The position numbers and the translations under genes were made by a program. From Marthasterias glacialis (Eukaryota; Echinodermata; Asteroidea; Forcipulatida; Asteriidae), in the NCBI GenBank assembly GCA_911728455.2, contig OU452232.1:3170501-3234500 (forward strand): 64,000 nt of DNA, in the 5' to 3' direction. Below the pieces are notes generated by a model. It had not been told where the DNA came from. It was given only the letters and a program-made list of their open reading frames with translations, and did no database searches. Shown one piece after another: positions 48,597 through 60,837 of this stretch; positions within the stretch are counted from its first letter, which is position 1; the number at the start of each line of letters is the position of its first letter.

Positions 48597-49842
48597 CCGC
48601 CGAAAAAAGAAGTCGGCAGCGCCATGGCCAATAACTCCAGAAATAATGGGGCTAGAGAGAAATTTCTTGAACCTGCAGGTAGCTGCCATAGTCCTGCATC
48701 CGAAAATCTGGTTTTCCCGGCCAGCCAAGGCCATCTTCCGCCTTGAAACCACCAGAGAACGGGGCTGCTCCGAATGCGCTTCAAACACCTGTCTAATGGC
48801 ACTTTTGTACACGAAGCTGTAACAGAGTGAAAACAAGACTTAGCAACAGCTCTATCTCCCAAAGTATTGGCGGAAAACTGACAAGTCTGACACTGTTGGA
48901 AAGCCCTGCTCATGGGCTTTCCGAAAATGCCGGTCTTGGGGTTGTGGGATAAACAGGGAGGATGCAAGCGACCGCGGAGTGAGGACACCCCGAACATATT
49001 CAGTGCATACGGCCATGCTCTGTGTACGTCAACAATAGCCAAGGCCGGTACGTGTGTGCTGGACTGAAGCCAGCAAAAAAAAAAAAAAAAAAAAAAAAAC
49101 GCCGAAAAAAGAAGTCGGCAGCGCCATGGCCAATAACTCCAGAAATAATGGGGCTAGAGAGAAATTTCTTGTACCTGCAGGTAGCTGCCATAGTCCTGCA
49201 TCCGAAAATCTGATTTTCCCGGCCAGCCAAGGCCATCTTCCGCCTTGAAACCACCAGAGAACGGGGCTGCTCCGAATGCGCTTCAAACACCTGTCTAATG
49301 GCACTTTTGTACACGAAGCTGTAACAGAGTGAAAACAAGACTTAGCAACAGCTCTATCTCCCAAAGTATTGGCGGAAAACTGACAAGTCTGACACTGTTG
49401 GAAAGCCCTGCTCATGGGCTTTCCGAAAATGCCGGTCTTGGGGTTGTGGGATAAACAGGGAGGATGCCAGCGACCGCGGAATGAAGACACCCCGAACATA
49501 TTCAGTGCATACGGCCATGCTCTGTGTACGTCAACAATAGCCAAGGCCGGTACGTGTGTGCTGGACTGAAGCCAGCAAAAAAAAAAAAAAAGAAAAAAAA
49601 AAACGCCGAAAAAAGAAGTCGGCAGCGCCATGGCCAATAACTCCAGAAATAATGGGGCTAGAGAGAAATTTCTTGTACCTGCAGGTAGCTGTCATAGTCC
49701 TGCATCCGAAAATCTGGTTTTCCCGGCCAGCCAAGGCCATCTTCCGCCTTGAAACCACCAGAGAACGGGGCTGCTCCGAATGCGCTTCAAACACCTGTCT
49801 AATGGCACTTTTGTACACGAAGCTGTAACAGAGTGAAAACAA
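46836..49842 (+). repeat. Monomers 95-100
   Basis: Ends 47329, 47831, 48337, 48836, 49338, 49842. Unit 95 (CTGCTTCCGAAAATCCCG, CATCTTCTGCC) and unit 96 (GGGATTGTGGG, GAAACCAGC, AAATGTCTTG) are relatives of units 101/104/108 and 102/105. GAACATATTC, CAACAGCTC and CAGCGACC become frequent from here. Unit 98 lacks six bases at GCCAGTACG near 48542. Unit 99 has GATGCAAGCGACC. Confidence 0.85.
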
Positions 49843-52837
49843 GACTTAGCAACGGCTCTATCTCCCAAAGTATTGGAGGAAAACTGACAAGTCTGACACT
49901 GTTGGAAAGCCCTGCTCATGGGCTTTCCGAAAATGCCGGTCTTGGGGTTGTGGGATACACAGGGAGGATGCCAGGGACCGCGGAGTGAGGACACCCCGAA
50001 CATGTTCAGTGCATACGGCCATGCTCTGTGTACGTCAACAATAGCCAAGTCCGGTACGTGTGTGCTGGACTGAAGCCAGCAAGAAAAAAAAAAAACGCCA
50101 AAAAGAGAAGTCGGCAGCGCCATGGCCAATAACTCCAGAAATAATGGGGCTAGAGAGAAATTTCTTGTACCTGCAGGTAGCTGCCATAGTCCTGCTTCCG
50201 AAAATCTTGTTTTCCCGGCCAGCCAAGGCCGTCTTCTGCCTTGAAACCACCAGAGAACGGGGCTGCTCCGAATGCGCTTCAAACACCTGTCTAATGGCAC
50301 TTTTGTACACGAAGCTGTAACAGAGTGAAAACAAGACTTAGCAACAGCTCTATCTCCCAAAGTATTGGCGGAAATTTGACAAGTCTGACACTGTTGGAAA
50401 GCCCTGCTCATGGGCTTTCCGAAAATGCCGGTCTTGGGATTGTGGGATAAACAGGGAGGATGCCAGCGACCGCGGAGTGAGGACACCCCGAACATATTCA
50501 GTGCATACGGCCATGCTCTGTGTACGTCAACAATAGCCAAGGCCAGGACGTGTGTGCTGGACTGAAACCAGCAAAAAAAAAAAAAAGAAAAAAAAAAACG
50601 CCGACAAAAGAAGTCGGCAGCGCCATGGCCAATAACTCCAGAAATAATGGGGCTAGAGAGAAATGTCTTGTACCTGCAGGTAGCTGCCATAGTCCTGCAT
50701 CCGAAAAGTTGGTTTTCCCGGCCAGCCAAGGCCATCTTCCGCCTTGAAACCACCAGAGAACGGGGCTGCTCCAAATGCGCTTCAAACACCTGTCTAATGG
50801 CACTTTTGTACACGAAGCTGTAACAGAGTGAAAACAAGACTTAGCAACAGCTCTATCTCCCAAAGTATTGGCGGAAAACTGACAAGTCTGACACTGTTGG
50901 AAAGCCCTGCTCATGGGCTTTCCGAAAATGCCGGTCTTGGGGTTGTGGGATAAACAGGGAGGATGCCAGCGACCGCGGAGTGAGGACACCCCGAACATAT
51001 TCAGTGCATACGGCCATGCTCTGTGTACGTCAACAATAGCCAAGGCCGGTACGTGTGTGCTGGACTGAAACCGGCAAAAAAAAAAAAAAGAAAAAAAAAA
51101 CCGCCGAAAAAAGAAGTCGGCAGCGCCATGGCCAATAACTCCAGAAATAATGGGGCTAGAGAGAAATTTCTTGTACCTGCAGGTAGCTGCCATAGTCCTG
51201 CATCCGAAAATCTGGTTTTCCCGGCCAGCCAAGGCCATCTTCCGCCTTGAAACCACCAGAGAACGGGGCTGCTCCGAATGCGCTTCAAACACCTGTCTAA
51301 TGGCACTTTTGTACACGAAGCTGTAACAGAGTGAAAACAAGACTTAGCAACGGCTCTATCTCCCAAAGTATTGGAGGAAAACTGACAAGTCTGACACTGT
51401 TGGAAAGCCCTGCTCATGGGCTTTCCGAAAATGCCGGTCTTGGGGTTGTGGGATACACAGGGAGGATGCCAGGGACCGCGGAGTGAGGACACCCCGAACA
51501 TGTTCAGTGCATACGGCCATGCTCTGTGTACGTCAACAATAGCCAAGTCCGGTACGTGTGTGCTGGACTGAAGCCAGCAAGAAAAAAAAAAAAACGCCAA
51601 AAAAAGAAGTCGGCAGCGCCATGGCCAATAACTCCAGAAATAATGGGGCTAGAGAGAAATTTCTTGTACCTGCAGGTAGCTGCCATAGTCCTGCTTCCGA
51701 AAATCCGGTTTTCCCGGCCAGCCAAGGCCGTCTTCTGCCTTGAAACCACCAGAGAACGGGGCTGCTCCGAATGCGCTTCAAACACCTGTCTAATGGCACT
51801 TTTGTACACGAAGCTGTAACAGAGTGAAAACAAGACTTAGCAACAGCTCTATCTCCCAAAGTATTGGCGGAAAATTGACAAGTCTGACACTGTTGGAAAG
51901 CCCTGCTCATGGGCTTTCCGAAAATGCCGGTCTTGGGATTGTGGGATAAACAGGGAGGATGCCAGCGACCGCGGAGTGAGGACACCCCGAACATATTCAG
52001 TGCATACGGCCATGCTCTGTGTACGTCAACAATAGCCAAGGCCGGTACGTGTGTGCTGGACTGAAACCAGCAAAAAAAAAAAAAAGAAAAAAAAAAACGC
52101 CAAAAAAAGAAGTCGGCAGCGCCATGGCCAATAACTCCAGAAATAATGGGGCTAGTGAGAAATGTCTTGTACCTGCAGGTAGCTGCCATAGTCCTGCATC
52201 CGAAAAGTTGGTTTTCCCGGCCAGCCAAGGCCATCTTCCGCCTTGAAACCACCAGAGAACGGGGCTGCTCCAAATGCGCTTCAAACACCTGTCTAATGGC
52301 ACTTTTGTACACGAAGCTGTAACAGAGTGAAAACAAGACTTAGCAACAGCTCTATCTCCCAAAGTATTGGCGGAAAACTGACAAGTCTGACACTGTTGGA
52401 AAGCCCTGCTCATGGGCTTTCCGAAAATGCCGGTCTTGGGGTTGTGGGATAAACAGGGAGGATGCCAGCGACCGCGGAGTGAGGACACCCCGAACATATT
52501 CAGTGCATACGGCCATGCTCTGTGTACGTCAACAATAGCCAAGGCCGGTACGTGTGTGCTGGACTGAAGCCAGGAAAAAAAAAAAAAGAAAAAAAAAACG
52601 CCGAAAAAAGAAGTCGGCAGCGCCATGGCCAATAACTCCAGAAATAATGGGGCTAGAGAGAAATTTCTTGTACCTGCAGGTAGCTGCCATAGTCCTGCAT
52701 CCGAAAATCTGATTTTCCCGGCCAGCCAAGGCCATCTTCCGCCTTGAAACCACCAGAGAACGGGGCTGTTCCGAATGCGCTTCAAACACCTGTCTAATGG
52801 CACTTTTGTACACGAAGCTGTAACAGAGTGAAAACAA
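49843..52837 (+). repeat. Trimeric higher-order repeat, about 1,498 bp, two copies (monomers 101-103 and 104-106)
   Basis: Ends 50334, 50837, 51340, 51833, 52336, 52837. First position (101, 104): ATTGGAGGAAAAC, CAAGTCCGGTACG, CTGCTTCCG, GCCGTCTTCTGCC. Second position (102, 105): GGGATTGTGGG, GAAACCAGC, AAATGTCTTG, CCGAAAAGTTGG, CTCCAAATGCG. Third position (103, 106) is less alike: GAAACCGGC versus GAAGCCAGG before the A-tract. Confidence 0.87.
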
Positions 52838-53825
52838 GACTTAGCAACAGCTCTATCTCCCAAAGTATTGGCGGAAAACTGACAAGTCTGACACTGTTGG
52901 AAAGCCCTGCTCATGGGCTTTTCTGAAAATGCCGGTCTTGGGGTTGTGGGATAAACAGGGAGGATGCCAGCGACCGCGGAGTGAAGACACCCCGAACATA
53001 TTCAGTGCATACGGCCATGCTCTGTGTACGTCAACAATAGCCAAGGCCGGTACGTGTTTGCTGGACTGAAGCCACCAAGAAAAAGAAAAAAACGCTGAAA
53101 AAAGAAGTCGGCAGCGCCATGGCCAATAACTCCAGAAATAATGGGGCTAGAGAGAAATTTCTTGTACCTGCAGGTAGCTGCCATAGTCCTGCATCCGAAA
53201 ATCTGGTTTTCCTGGCCAGCCAAGGCCATCTTCCGCCTTGAAACCACCAGAGAACGGGGCTGCTCCGAATGCGCTTCAAACACCTGTCTAATGGCACTTT
53301 TGTACACGAAGCTGTAACAGAGTGAAAACAAGACTTAGCAACGGCTCTATCTCCCAAAGTATTGGAGGAAAACTGACAAGTCTGACACTGTTGGAAAGCC
53401 CTGCTCATGGGCTTTCCGAAAATGCCGGTCTTGGGGTTGTGGGATACACAGGGAGGATGCCAGGGACCGCGGAGTGAGGACACCCCGAACATGTTCAGTG
53501 CATACGGCCATGCTCTGTGTACGTCAACAATAGCCAAGGCCGGTACGTGTGTGCTGGACTGAAGCCAGCAAGAAAAAAGAAAAAAACGCCGAAAAAAGAA
53601 GTCGGCAGCGCCATGGCCAATAACTCCAGAAATAATGGGGCTAGAGAGAAATTTCTTGTACCTGCAGGTAGCTGCCATAGTCCTGCTTCCAAAAATCCCG
53701 TTTTCCCGGCCAGCCAAGGCCATCTTCTGCCTTGAAACCACCAGAGAACGGGGCTGCTCCGAATGCGCTTCAAACACCTGTCTAATGGCACTTTTGTACA
53801 CGAAGCTGTAACAGAGTGAAAACAA
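52838..53825 (+). repeat. Monomers 107-108, junction between trimer and dimer blocks
   Basis: Ends 53331 and 53825. Unit 107 is a chimera: its left part has CAACAGCTC, CAGCGACC and GAACATATTC, and its right part has GTGTTTGCTGG, GCCACCAAG and CGCTGAAAAAAG as in units 110 and 114. It also has a private GGGCTTTTCTG near 52916. Unit 108 resembles units 95, 101 and 104 (CTGCTTCC, CATCTTCTGCC). Confidence 0.85.
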
Positions 53826-56812
53826 GACTTAGCAACAGCTCTATCTCCCAAAGTATTGGCGGAAAACTGACAAGTCTGACACTGTTGGAAAGCCCTGCTC
53901 ATGGGCTTTCCGGAAATGCCGGTCTTGGGACTGTGGGATAAACAGGGAGGATGCCAGCGACCGCGGAGTGAGGACACCCCGAACATATTCAGTGCATACG
54001 GCCATGCTCTGTGTACGTCAACAATAGCCAAGGCCGGTACGTGTGTGCTGGACTGAAACCAGCAAAAAAAAAAAAAAGAAAAAAAAAAACGCCAAAAAAA
54101 GAAGTCGGCAGCGCCATGGCCAATAACTCCAGAAATAATGGGGCTAGAGAGAAATTTCTTGTACCTGCAGGTAGCTGCCATAGTCCTGCATCCGAAAATC
54201 CGGTTTTCCCGGCCAGCCAAGGCCATCTTCCGCCTTGAAACCACCGGAGAACGGGGCTGCTCCGAATGCGCTTCAAACACCTCTCTAATGGCACTTTTGT
54301 ACACGAAGCTGTAACAGAGTGAAAACAAGACTTAGCAACGGCTCTATCTCCCAAAGTATTGGCGGAAAACTGACAAGTCTGACAATGTTGGAAAGCCCTG
54401 CTCATGGGCTTTCCGAAAATGCCGGTCTTGGGGTTGTGGGATAAACAGGTAGGATGCCAGGGACCCCGGAGTGAGGACACCCCGAACATGTTCAGTGCAT
54501 ACGGCCATGCTCTGTGTACGTCAACAATAGCCAAGGCCGGTACGTGTTTGCTGGACTGAAGCCACCAAGAAAAAGAAAAAAACGCTGAAAAAAGAAGTCG
54601 GCAGCGCCATGGCCAATAACTCCAGAAATAATTGGGCTAGAGAGAAATTTCTTGTACCTGCAGGTAGCTGCCATAGTCCTGCATCCGAAAATCTGGTTTT
54701 CCTGGCCAGCCAAGGCCATCTTCCGCCTTGAAACCACCAGAGAACGGGGCTGCTCCGAATGCGCTTCAAACACCTGTCTAATGGCACTTTTGTACACGAA
54801 GCTGTAACAGAGTGAAAACAAGACTTAGCAACAGCTCTATCTCCCAAAGTATTGGCGGAAAACTGACAAGTCTGACACTGTTGGAAAGCCCTGCTCATGG
54901 GCTTTCCGGAAATGCCGGTCTTGGGACTGTGGGATAAACAGGGAGGATGCCAGAGACCGCGGAGTGAGGACACCCCGAACATATTCAGTGCATACGGCCA
55001 TGCTCTGTGTACGTCAACAATAGCCAAGGCCGGTACGTGTGTGCTGGACTGAAACCAGCAAAAAAAAAAAAAAGAAAAAAAAAAACGCCAAAAAAAGAAG
55101 TCGGCAGCGCCATGGCCAATAACTCCAGAAATAATGGGGCTAGAGAGAAATTTCTTGTACCTGCAGGTAGCTGCCATAGTCCTGCATCCGAAAATCCGGT
55201 TTTCCCGGCCAGCCAAGGCCATCTTCCGCCTTGAAACCACCAGAGAACGGGGCTGCTCCGAATGCGCTTCAAACACCTCTCTAATGGCACTTTTGTACAC
55301 GAAGCTGTAACACAGTGAAAACAAGACTTAGCAACGGCTCTATCTCCCAAAGTATTGGCGGAAAACTGACAAGTCTGACAATGTTGGAAAGCCCTGCTCA
55401 TGGGCTTTCCGAAAATGCCGGTCTTGGGGTTGTGGGATAAACAGGTAGGATGCCAGGGACCCCGGAGTGAGGACACCCCGAACATGTTCAGTGCATACGG
55501 CCATGCTCTGTGTACGTCAACAATAGCCAAGGCCGGTACGTGTGTGCTGGACTGAAGCCACCAAGAAAAAGAAAAAAACGCTGAAAAAAGAAGTCGGCAG
55601 CGCCATGGCCAATAACTCCAGAAATAATTGGGCTAGAGAGAAATTTCTTGTACCTGCAGGTAGCTGCCATAGTCCTGCATCCGAAAATCTGGTTTTCCTG
55701 GCCAGCCAAGGCCATCTTCCGCCTTGAAACCACCAGAGAACGGGGCTGCTCCGAATGCGCTTCAAACACCTGTCTAATGGCACTTTTGTACACGAAGCTG
55801 TAACAGAGTGAAAACAAGACTTAGCAACGGCTCTTTCTCTCAAAGTATTGGAGGAAAACTGACAAGTCTGACACTGTTGGAAAGCCCTGCTCATGGGCTT
55901 TCCGAAAATGCCGGTCTTGGGACTGTGGGATAAACAGGGAGGATGCCAGCGACCGCGGAGTGAGGACACCCCGAACATATTCAGTGCATACGGCCATGCT
56001 CTGTGTACGTCAACAATAGCCAAGGCCGGTACGTGTGTGCTGGACTGAAACCAGCAAAAAAAAAAAAAAAAAAAAAAAAACGCCAAAAAAAGAAGTCGGC
56101 AGCGCCATGGCCAATAACTCCAGAAATAATGGGGCTAGAGAGAAATTTCTTGTACCTGCAGGTAGCTGCCATAGTCCTGCATCCGAAAATCCGGTTTTCC
56201 CGGCCAGCCAAGGCCATCTTCCGCCTTGAAACCACCAGAGAACGGGGCTGCTCCGAATGCGCTTCAAACACCTGTCTAATGGCACTTTTGTACACGAAGC
56301 TGTAACAGAGTGAAAACAAGACTTAGCAACGGCTCTATCTCCCAAAGTATTGGCGGAAAACTGACAAGTCTGACAATGTTGGAAAGCCCTGCTCATGGGC
56401 TTTCCGAAAATGCCGGTCTTGGGGTTGTGGGATAAACAGGTAGGATGCCAGGGACCCCGGAGTGAGGACACCCCGAACATGTTCAGTGCATACGGCCATG
56501 CTCTGTGTACGTCAACAATAGCCAAGGCCGGTACGTGTTTGCTGGACTGAAGCCACCAAGAAAAAGAAAAAAACGCTGAAAAAAGAAGTCGGCAGCGCCA
56601 TGGCCAATAACTCCAGAAATAATGGGGCTAGAGAGAAATTTCTTGTACCTGCAGGTAGCTGCCATAGTCCTGCATCCGAAAATTTGGTTTTCCTGGCCAG
56701 CCAAGGCCATCTTCCGCCTTGAAACCACCAGAGAACGGGGCTGCTCCGAATGCGCTTCAAACACCTGTCTAATGGCACTTTTGTACACGAAGCTGTAACA
56801 GAGTGAAAACAA
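53826..56812 (+). repeat. Dimeric higher-order repeat, about 996 bp, three copies (monomers 109-114)
   Basis: Ends 54328, 54821, 55324, 55817, 56319, 56812. Odd units 109, 111 and 113 have GGGACTGTGGG, GAACATATTC, GAAACCAGC and CGCCAAAAAAAG. Even units 110, 112 and 114 have CTGACAATGTTGG, ACAGGTAGG, GGACCCCGG, GCCACCAAG, a short A-tract with G, and CGCTGAAAAAAG. Shifts are 995-996. Unit 113 begins with a different left segment (GGCTCTTTCTCTC, ATTGGAGG), so one dimer is locally altered. Confidence 0.9.
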
Positions 56813-57550
56813 GACTTAGCAACAGCTCTATCTCCCAAAGTATTGGCGGAAAACTGACAAGTCTGACACTGTTGGAAAGCCCTGCTCATGGGCTTTCCGA
56901 AAATGCCGGTCTTGGGACTGTGGGATAAACAGGGAGGATGCCAGCGACCGCGGAGTGAGGACACCCCGAACATATTCAGTGCATACGGCCATGCTCTGTG
57001 TACGTCAACAATAGCCAAGGCCGGTACGTGTGTGCTGGACTGAAACCAGCAAAAAAAAAAAAAAGAAAAAAAAAAAACGCCAAAAAAAGAAGTCGGCAGC
57101 GCCATGGCCAATAACTCCAGAAATAATGGGGCTAGAGAGAAATTTCTTGTACCTGCAGGTAGCTGCCATAGTCCTGCATCCGAAAATCCGGTTTTCCCGG
57201 CCAGCCAAGGCCATCTTCCGCCTTGAAACCACCAGAGAACGGGGCTGCTCCGAATGCGCTTCAAACACCTGTCTAATGGCACTTTTGTACACGAAGCTGT
57301 AACAGAGTGAAAACAAGACTTAGCAACGGCTCTATCTCCCACAGTATTCGAGGAAAACTGACAAGTCTGACACTGTTGGAAAGCCCTGCTCATGGGCTTT
57401 CCGAAAATGCCGGTCTTGGAGTTGTGGGATACACAGGGAGGATGCCAGGGACCGCGGAGTGAGGACACCCCGAACATGTTCAGTGCATACGGCCATGCTC
57501 TGTGTACGTCAACAATAGCCAAGGCCGGTACGTGTGTGCTGGACTGAAGC

Positions 57551-57581
<31 letters not shown>

Positions 57582-58558
57582 CGCCGAAAAAAGAAGTCGG
57601 CAGCGCCATGGCCAATAACTCCAGAAATAATGGGGCTAGAGAGAAATGTCTTGTACCTGCAGGTAGCTGCCATAGTCCTGCATCCGAAAATTTGGTTTTC
57701 CCGGCCAGCCAAGGCCATCTTCCGCCTTGAAACCACCAGAGAACGGGGCTGCTCCAAATGCGCTTCAAACACCTGTCTAATGGCACTTTTGTACACGAAG
57801 CTGTAACAGAGTGAAAACAAGACTTAGCAACAGCTCTATCTCCCAAAGTATTGGCGGAAAACTGACAAGTCTGACACTGTTGGAAAGCCCTGCTCATGGG
57901 CTTTCCGAAAATGCCGGTCTTGGGACTGTGGGATAAACAGGGAGGATGCCAGCGACCGCGGAGTGAGGACACCCCGAACATATTCAGTGCATACGGCCAT
58001 GCTCTGTGTACGTCAACAATAGCCAAGGCCGGTACGTGTGTGCTGGACTGAAACCAGCAAAAAAAAAAAAAAGAAAAAAAAAAAAAGCCAAAAAAAGAAG
58101 TCGGCAGCGCCATGGCCAATAACTCCAGAAATAATGGGGCTAGAGAGAAATTTCTTGTACCTGCAGGTAGCTGCCATAGTCCTGCATCCGAAAATCCGGT
58201 TTTCCCGGCCAGCCAAGGCCATCTTCCGCCTTGAAACCACCAGAGAACGGGGCTGCTCCGAATGCGCTTCAAACACCTGTCTAATGGCACTTTTGTACAC
58301 GAAGCTGTAACAGAGTGAAAACAAGACTTAGCAACGGCTCTATCTCCCACAGTATTCGAGGAAAACTGACAAGTCTGACACTGTTGGAAAGCCCTGCTCA
58401 TGGGCTTTCCGAAAATGCCGGTCTTGGAGTTGTGGGATACACAGGGAGGATGCCAGGGACCGCGGAGTGAGGACACCCCGAACATGTTCAGTGCATACGG
58501 CCATGCTCTGTGTACGTCAACAATAGCCAAGGCCGGTACGTGTGTGCTGGACTGAAGC

Positions 58559-58589
<31 letters not shown>

Positions 58590-58828
58590 CGCCGAAAAAA
58601 GAAGTCGGCAGCGCCATGGCCAATAACTCCAGAAATAATGGGGCTAGAGAGAAATGTCTTGTACCTGCAGGTAGCTGCCATAGTCCTGCATCCGAAAATT
58701 TGGTTTTCCCGGCCAGCCAAGGCCATCTTCCGCCTTGAAACCACCAGAGAACGGGGCTGCTCCGAATGCGCTTCAAACACCTGTCTAATGGCACTTTTGT
58801 ACACGAAGCTGTAACAGAGTGAAAACAA
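56813..58828 (+). repeat. Dimeric higher-order repeat, exactly 1,008 bp, two copies (monomers 115-118)
   Basis: Ends 57316, 57820, 58324, 58828; all four units are exactly 504 bp. Units 115 and 117 keep the odd-type markers of the preceding block (GGGACTGTGGG, GAAACCAGC). Units 116 and 118 have CCCACAGTATTCGAGG, CTTGGAGTTGTGGG and AAATGTCTTG with a long pure A-tract. Because 504 is divisible by three, a minus-strand frame stays open across the block. Confidence 0.9.
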
Positions 58829-59564
58829 GACTTAGCAACAGCTCTATCTCCCAAAGTATTGGCGGAAAACTGACAAGTCTGACACTGTTGGAAAGCCCTG
58901 CTCATGGGCTTTCCGAAAATGCCGGTCTTGGGGTTGTGGGATAAACAGGGAGGATGCCAGCGACCGCGGAGTGAGGACACCCCGAACATATTCAGTGCAT
59001 ACGGCCATGCTCTGTGTACGTCAACAATAGCCAAGGCCGGTACGTGTGTGCTGGACTGAAGCCAGCAAAAAAAAAAAAAGAAAAAAAAAAACGCCGAAAA
59101 AAGAAGTCGGCAGCGCCATGGCCAAAAACTCCAGAAATAATGGGGCTAGAGAGAAATTTCTTGTACCTGCAGGTAGCTGCCATAGTCCTGCATCCGAAAA
59201 TTTGGTTTTCCCGGCCAGCCAAGGCCATCTTCCGTCTTGAAACCACCAGAGAACGGGGCTGCTCCGAATGCGCTTCAAACACCTGTCTAATGGCACTTTT
59301 GTACACGAAGCTGTAACAGAGTGAAAACAAGACTTTGCAACGGCTCTATCTCCCAAAGTATTGGCGGAAAACTGATAAGTTTGACACTGTTGGAAAGCCC
59401 TGCTCATGGGCTTTCCGAAAATGCCGGTCTTGGGGTTGTGGGATACACAGGGAGGATGCCAGGGACCGCGGAGTGAGGACACCCCGAACATGTTCAGTGC
59501 ATACGGCCATGCTCTGTGTACGTCAACAATAGCCAAGGCCGGTACGTGTGTGCTGGACTGAAGC

Positions 59565-59596
<32 letters not shown>

Positions 59597-60837
59597 CGCC
59601 GAAAAAAGAAGTCGGCAGCGCCATGGCCAATAACTCCAGAAATAATGGGGCTAGAGAGAAATGTCTTGTACCTGCAGGTAGCTGCCATAGTCCTGCATCC
59701 GAAAATCTGGTTTTCCCGGCCAGCCAAGGCCATCTTCCGCCTTGAAACCACCAGAGAACGGGGCTGCTCCAAATGCGCTTCAAACACCTGTCTAATGGCA
59801 CTTTTGTACACGAAGCTGTAACAGAGTGAAAACAAGACTTAGCAACAGCTCTATCTCCCAAAGTATTGGCGGAAAACTGACAAGTCTGACACTGTTGGAA
59901 AGCCCTGCTCATGGGCTTTCCGAAAATGCCGGTCTTGGGGTTGTGGAATAAACAGGGAGGATGCCAGCGACCGCGGAGTGAGGACACCCCGAACATATTC
60001 AGTGCATACGGCCATGCTCTGTGTACGTCAACAATAGCCAAGGCCGGTACGTGTGTGCTGGACTGAAGCCAGCAAAAAAAAAAAAAAAAAAAAAAAAAAC
60101 GCCGAAAAAAGAAGTCGGCAGCGCCATGGCCAATAACTCCAGAAATAATGGGGCTAGAGAGAAATTTCTTGTACCTGCAGGTAGCTGCCATAGTCCTGCA
60201 TCCGAAAATTTGGTTTTCCCGGCCAGCCAAGGCCATCTTCCGTCTTGAAACCACCAGAGAACGGGGCTGCTCCGAATGCGCTTCAAACACCTGTCTAATG
60301 GCACTTTTGTACACGAAGCTGTAACAGAGTGAAAACAAGACTTTGCAACGGCTCTATCTCCCAAAGTATTGGCGGAAAACTGACAAGTCTGACACTGTTG
60401 GAAAGCCCTGCTCATGGGCTTTCCGAAAATGCCGGTCTTGGGGTGGTGGGATAAACAGGGAGGATGCCAGGGACCGCGGAGTGAGGACACCCCGAACATA
60501 TTCAGTGCATACGGCCATGCTCTGTGTACGTCAACAATAGCCAAGGCCGGTACGTGTGTGCTGGACTGAAGCCAGCAAAAAAAAAAAAAAAAAAAAAACG
60601 CCGAAAAAAGAAGTCGGCAGCGCCATGGCCAATAACTCCAGAAATAATGGGGCTAGAGAGAAATTTCTTGTACCTGCAGGTAGCTGCCATAGTCCTGCAT
60701 CCGAAAATCTGGTTTTCCCGGCCAGCCAAGGCCATCTTCCGCCTTGAAACCACCAGAGAACGGGGCTGCTCCGAATGCGCTTCAAACACCTGTCTAATGG
60801 CACTTTTGTACACGAAGCTGTAACAGAGTGAAAACAA
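58829..60837 (+). repeat. Monomers 119-122
   Basis: Ends 59330, 59835, 60338, 60837. Units 119, 120 and 121 are relatives of the three positions of the trimer that follows (GGCCAAAAACTCC; GACTTTGCAACGG with CTCCAAATGCG; GTGGAATAAACAGG). Unit 122 is an additional unit with GACTTTGCAACGG, GGGGTGGTGGG and GAACATATTC, so the sequence of types is a-b-c plus one extra. Confidence 0.85.

Noticed and set aside
56512..59034. Very long minus-strand open reading frames (840 codons here; 604 at 60531-62345; 381 at 49692-50837; 375 at 36258-37385)
   Set aside because: They are the satellite monomer read repeatedly in one frame. Each contains poly-Phe from the A-tract, frame length depends on whether the monomer length is a multiple of three, and no family motif or gene-like start context is visible.
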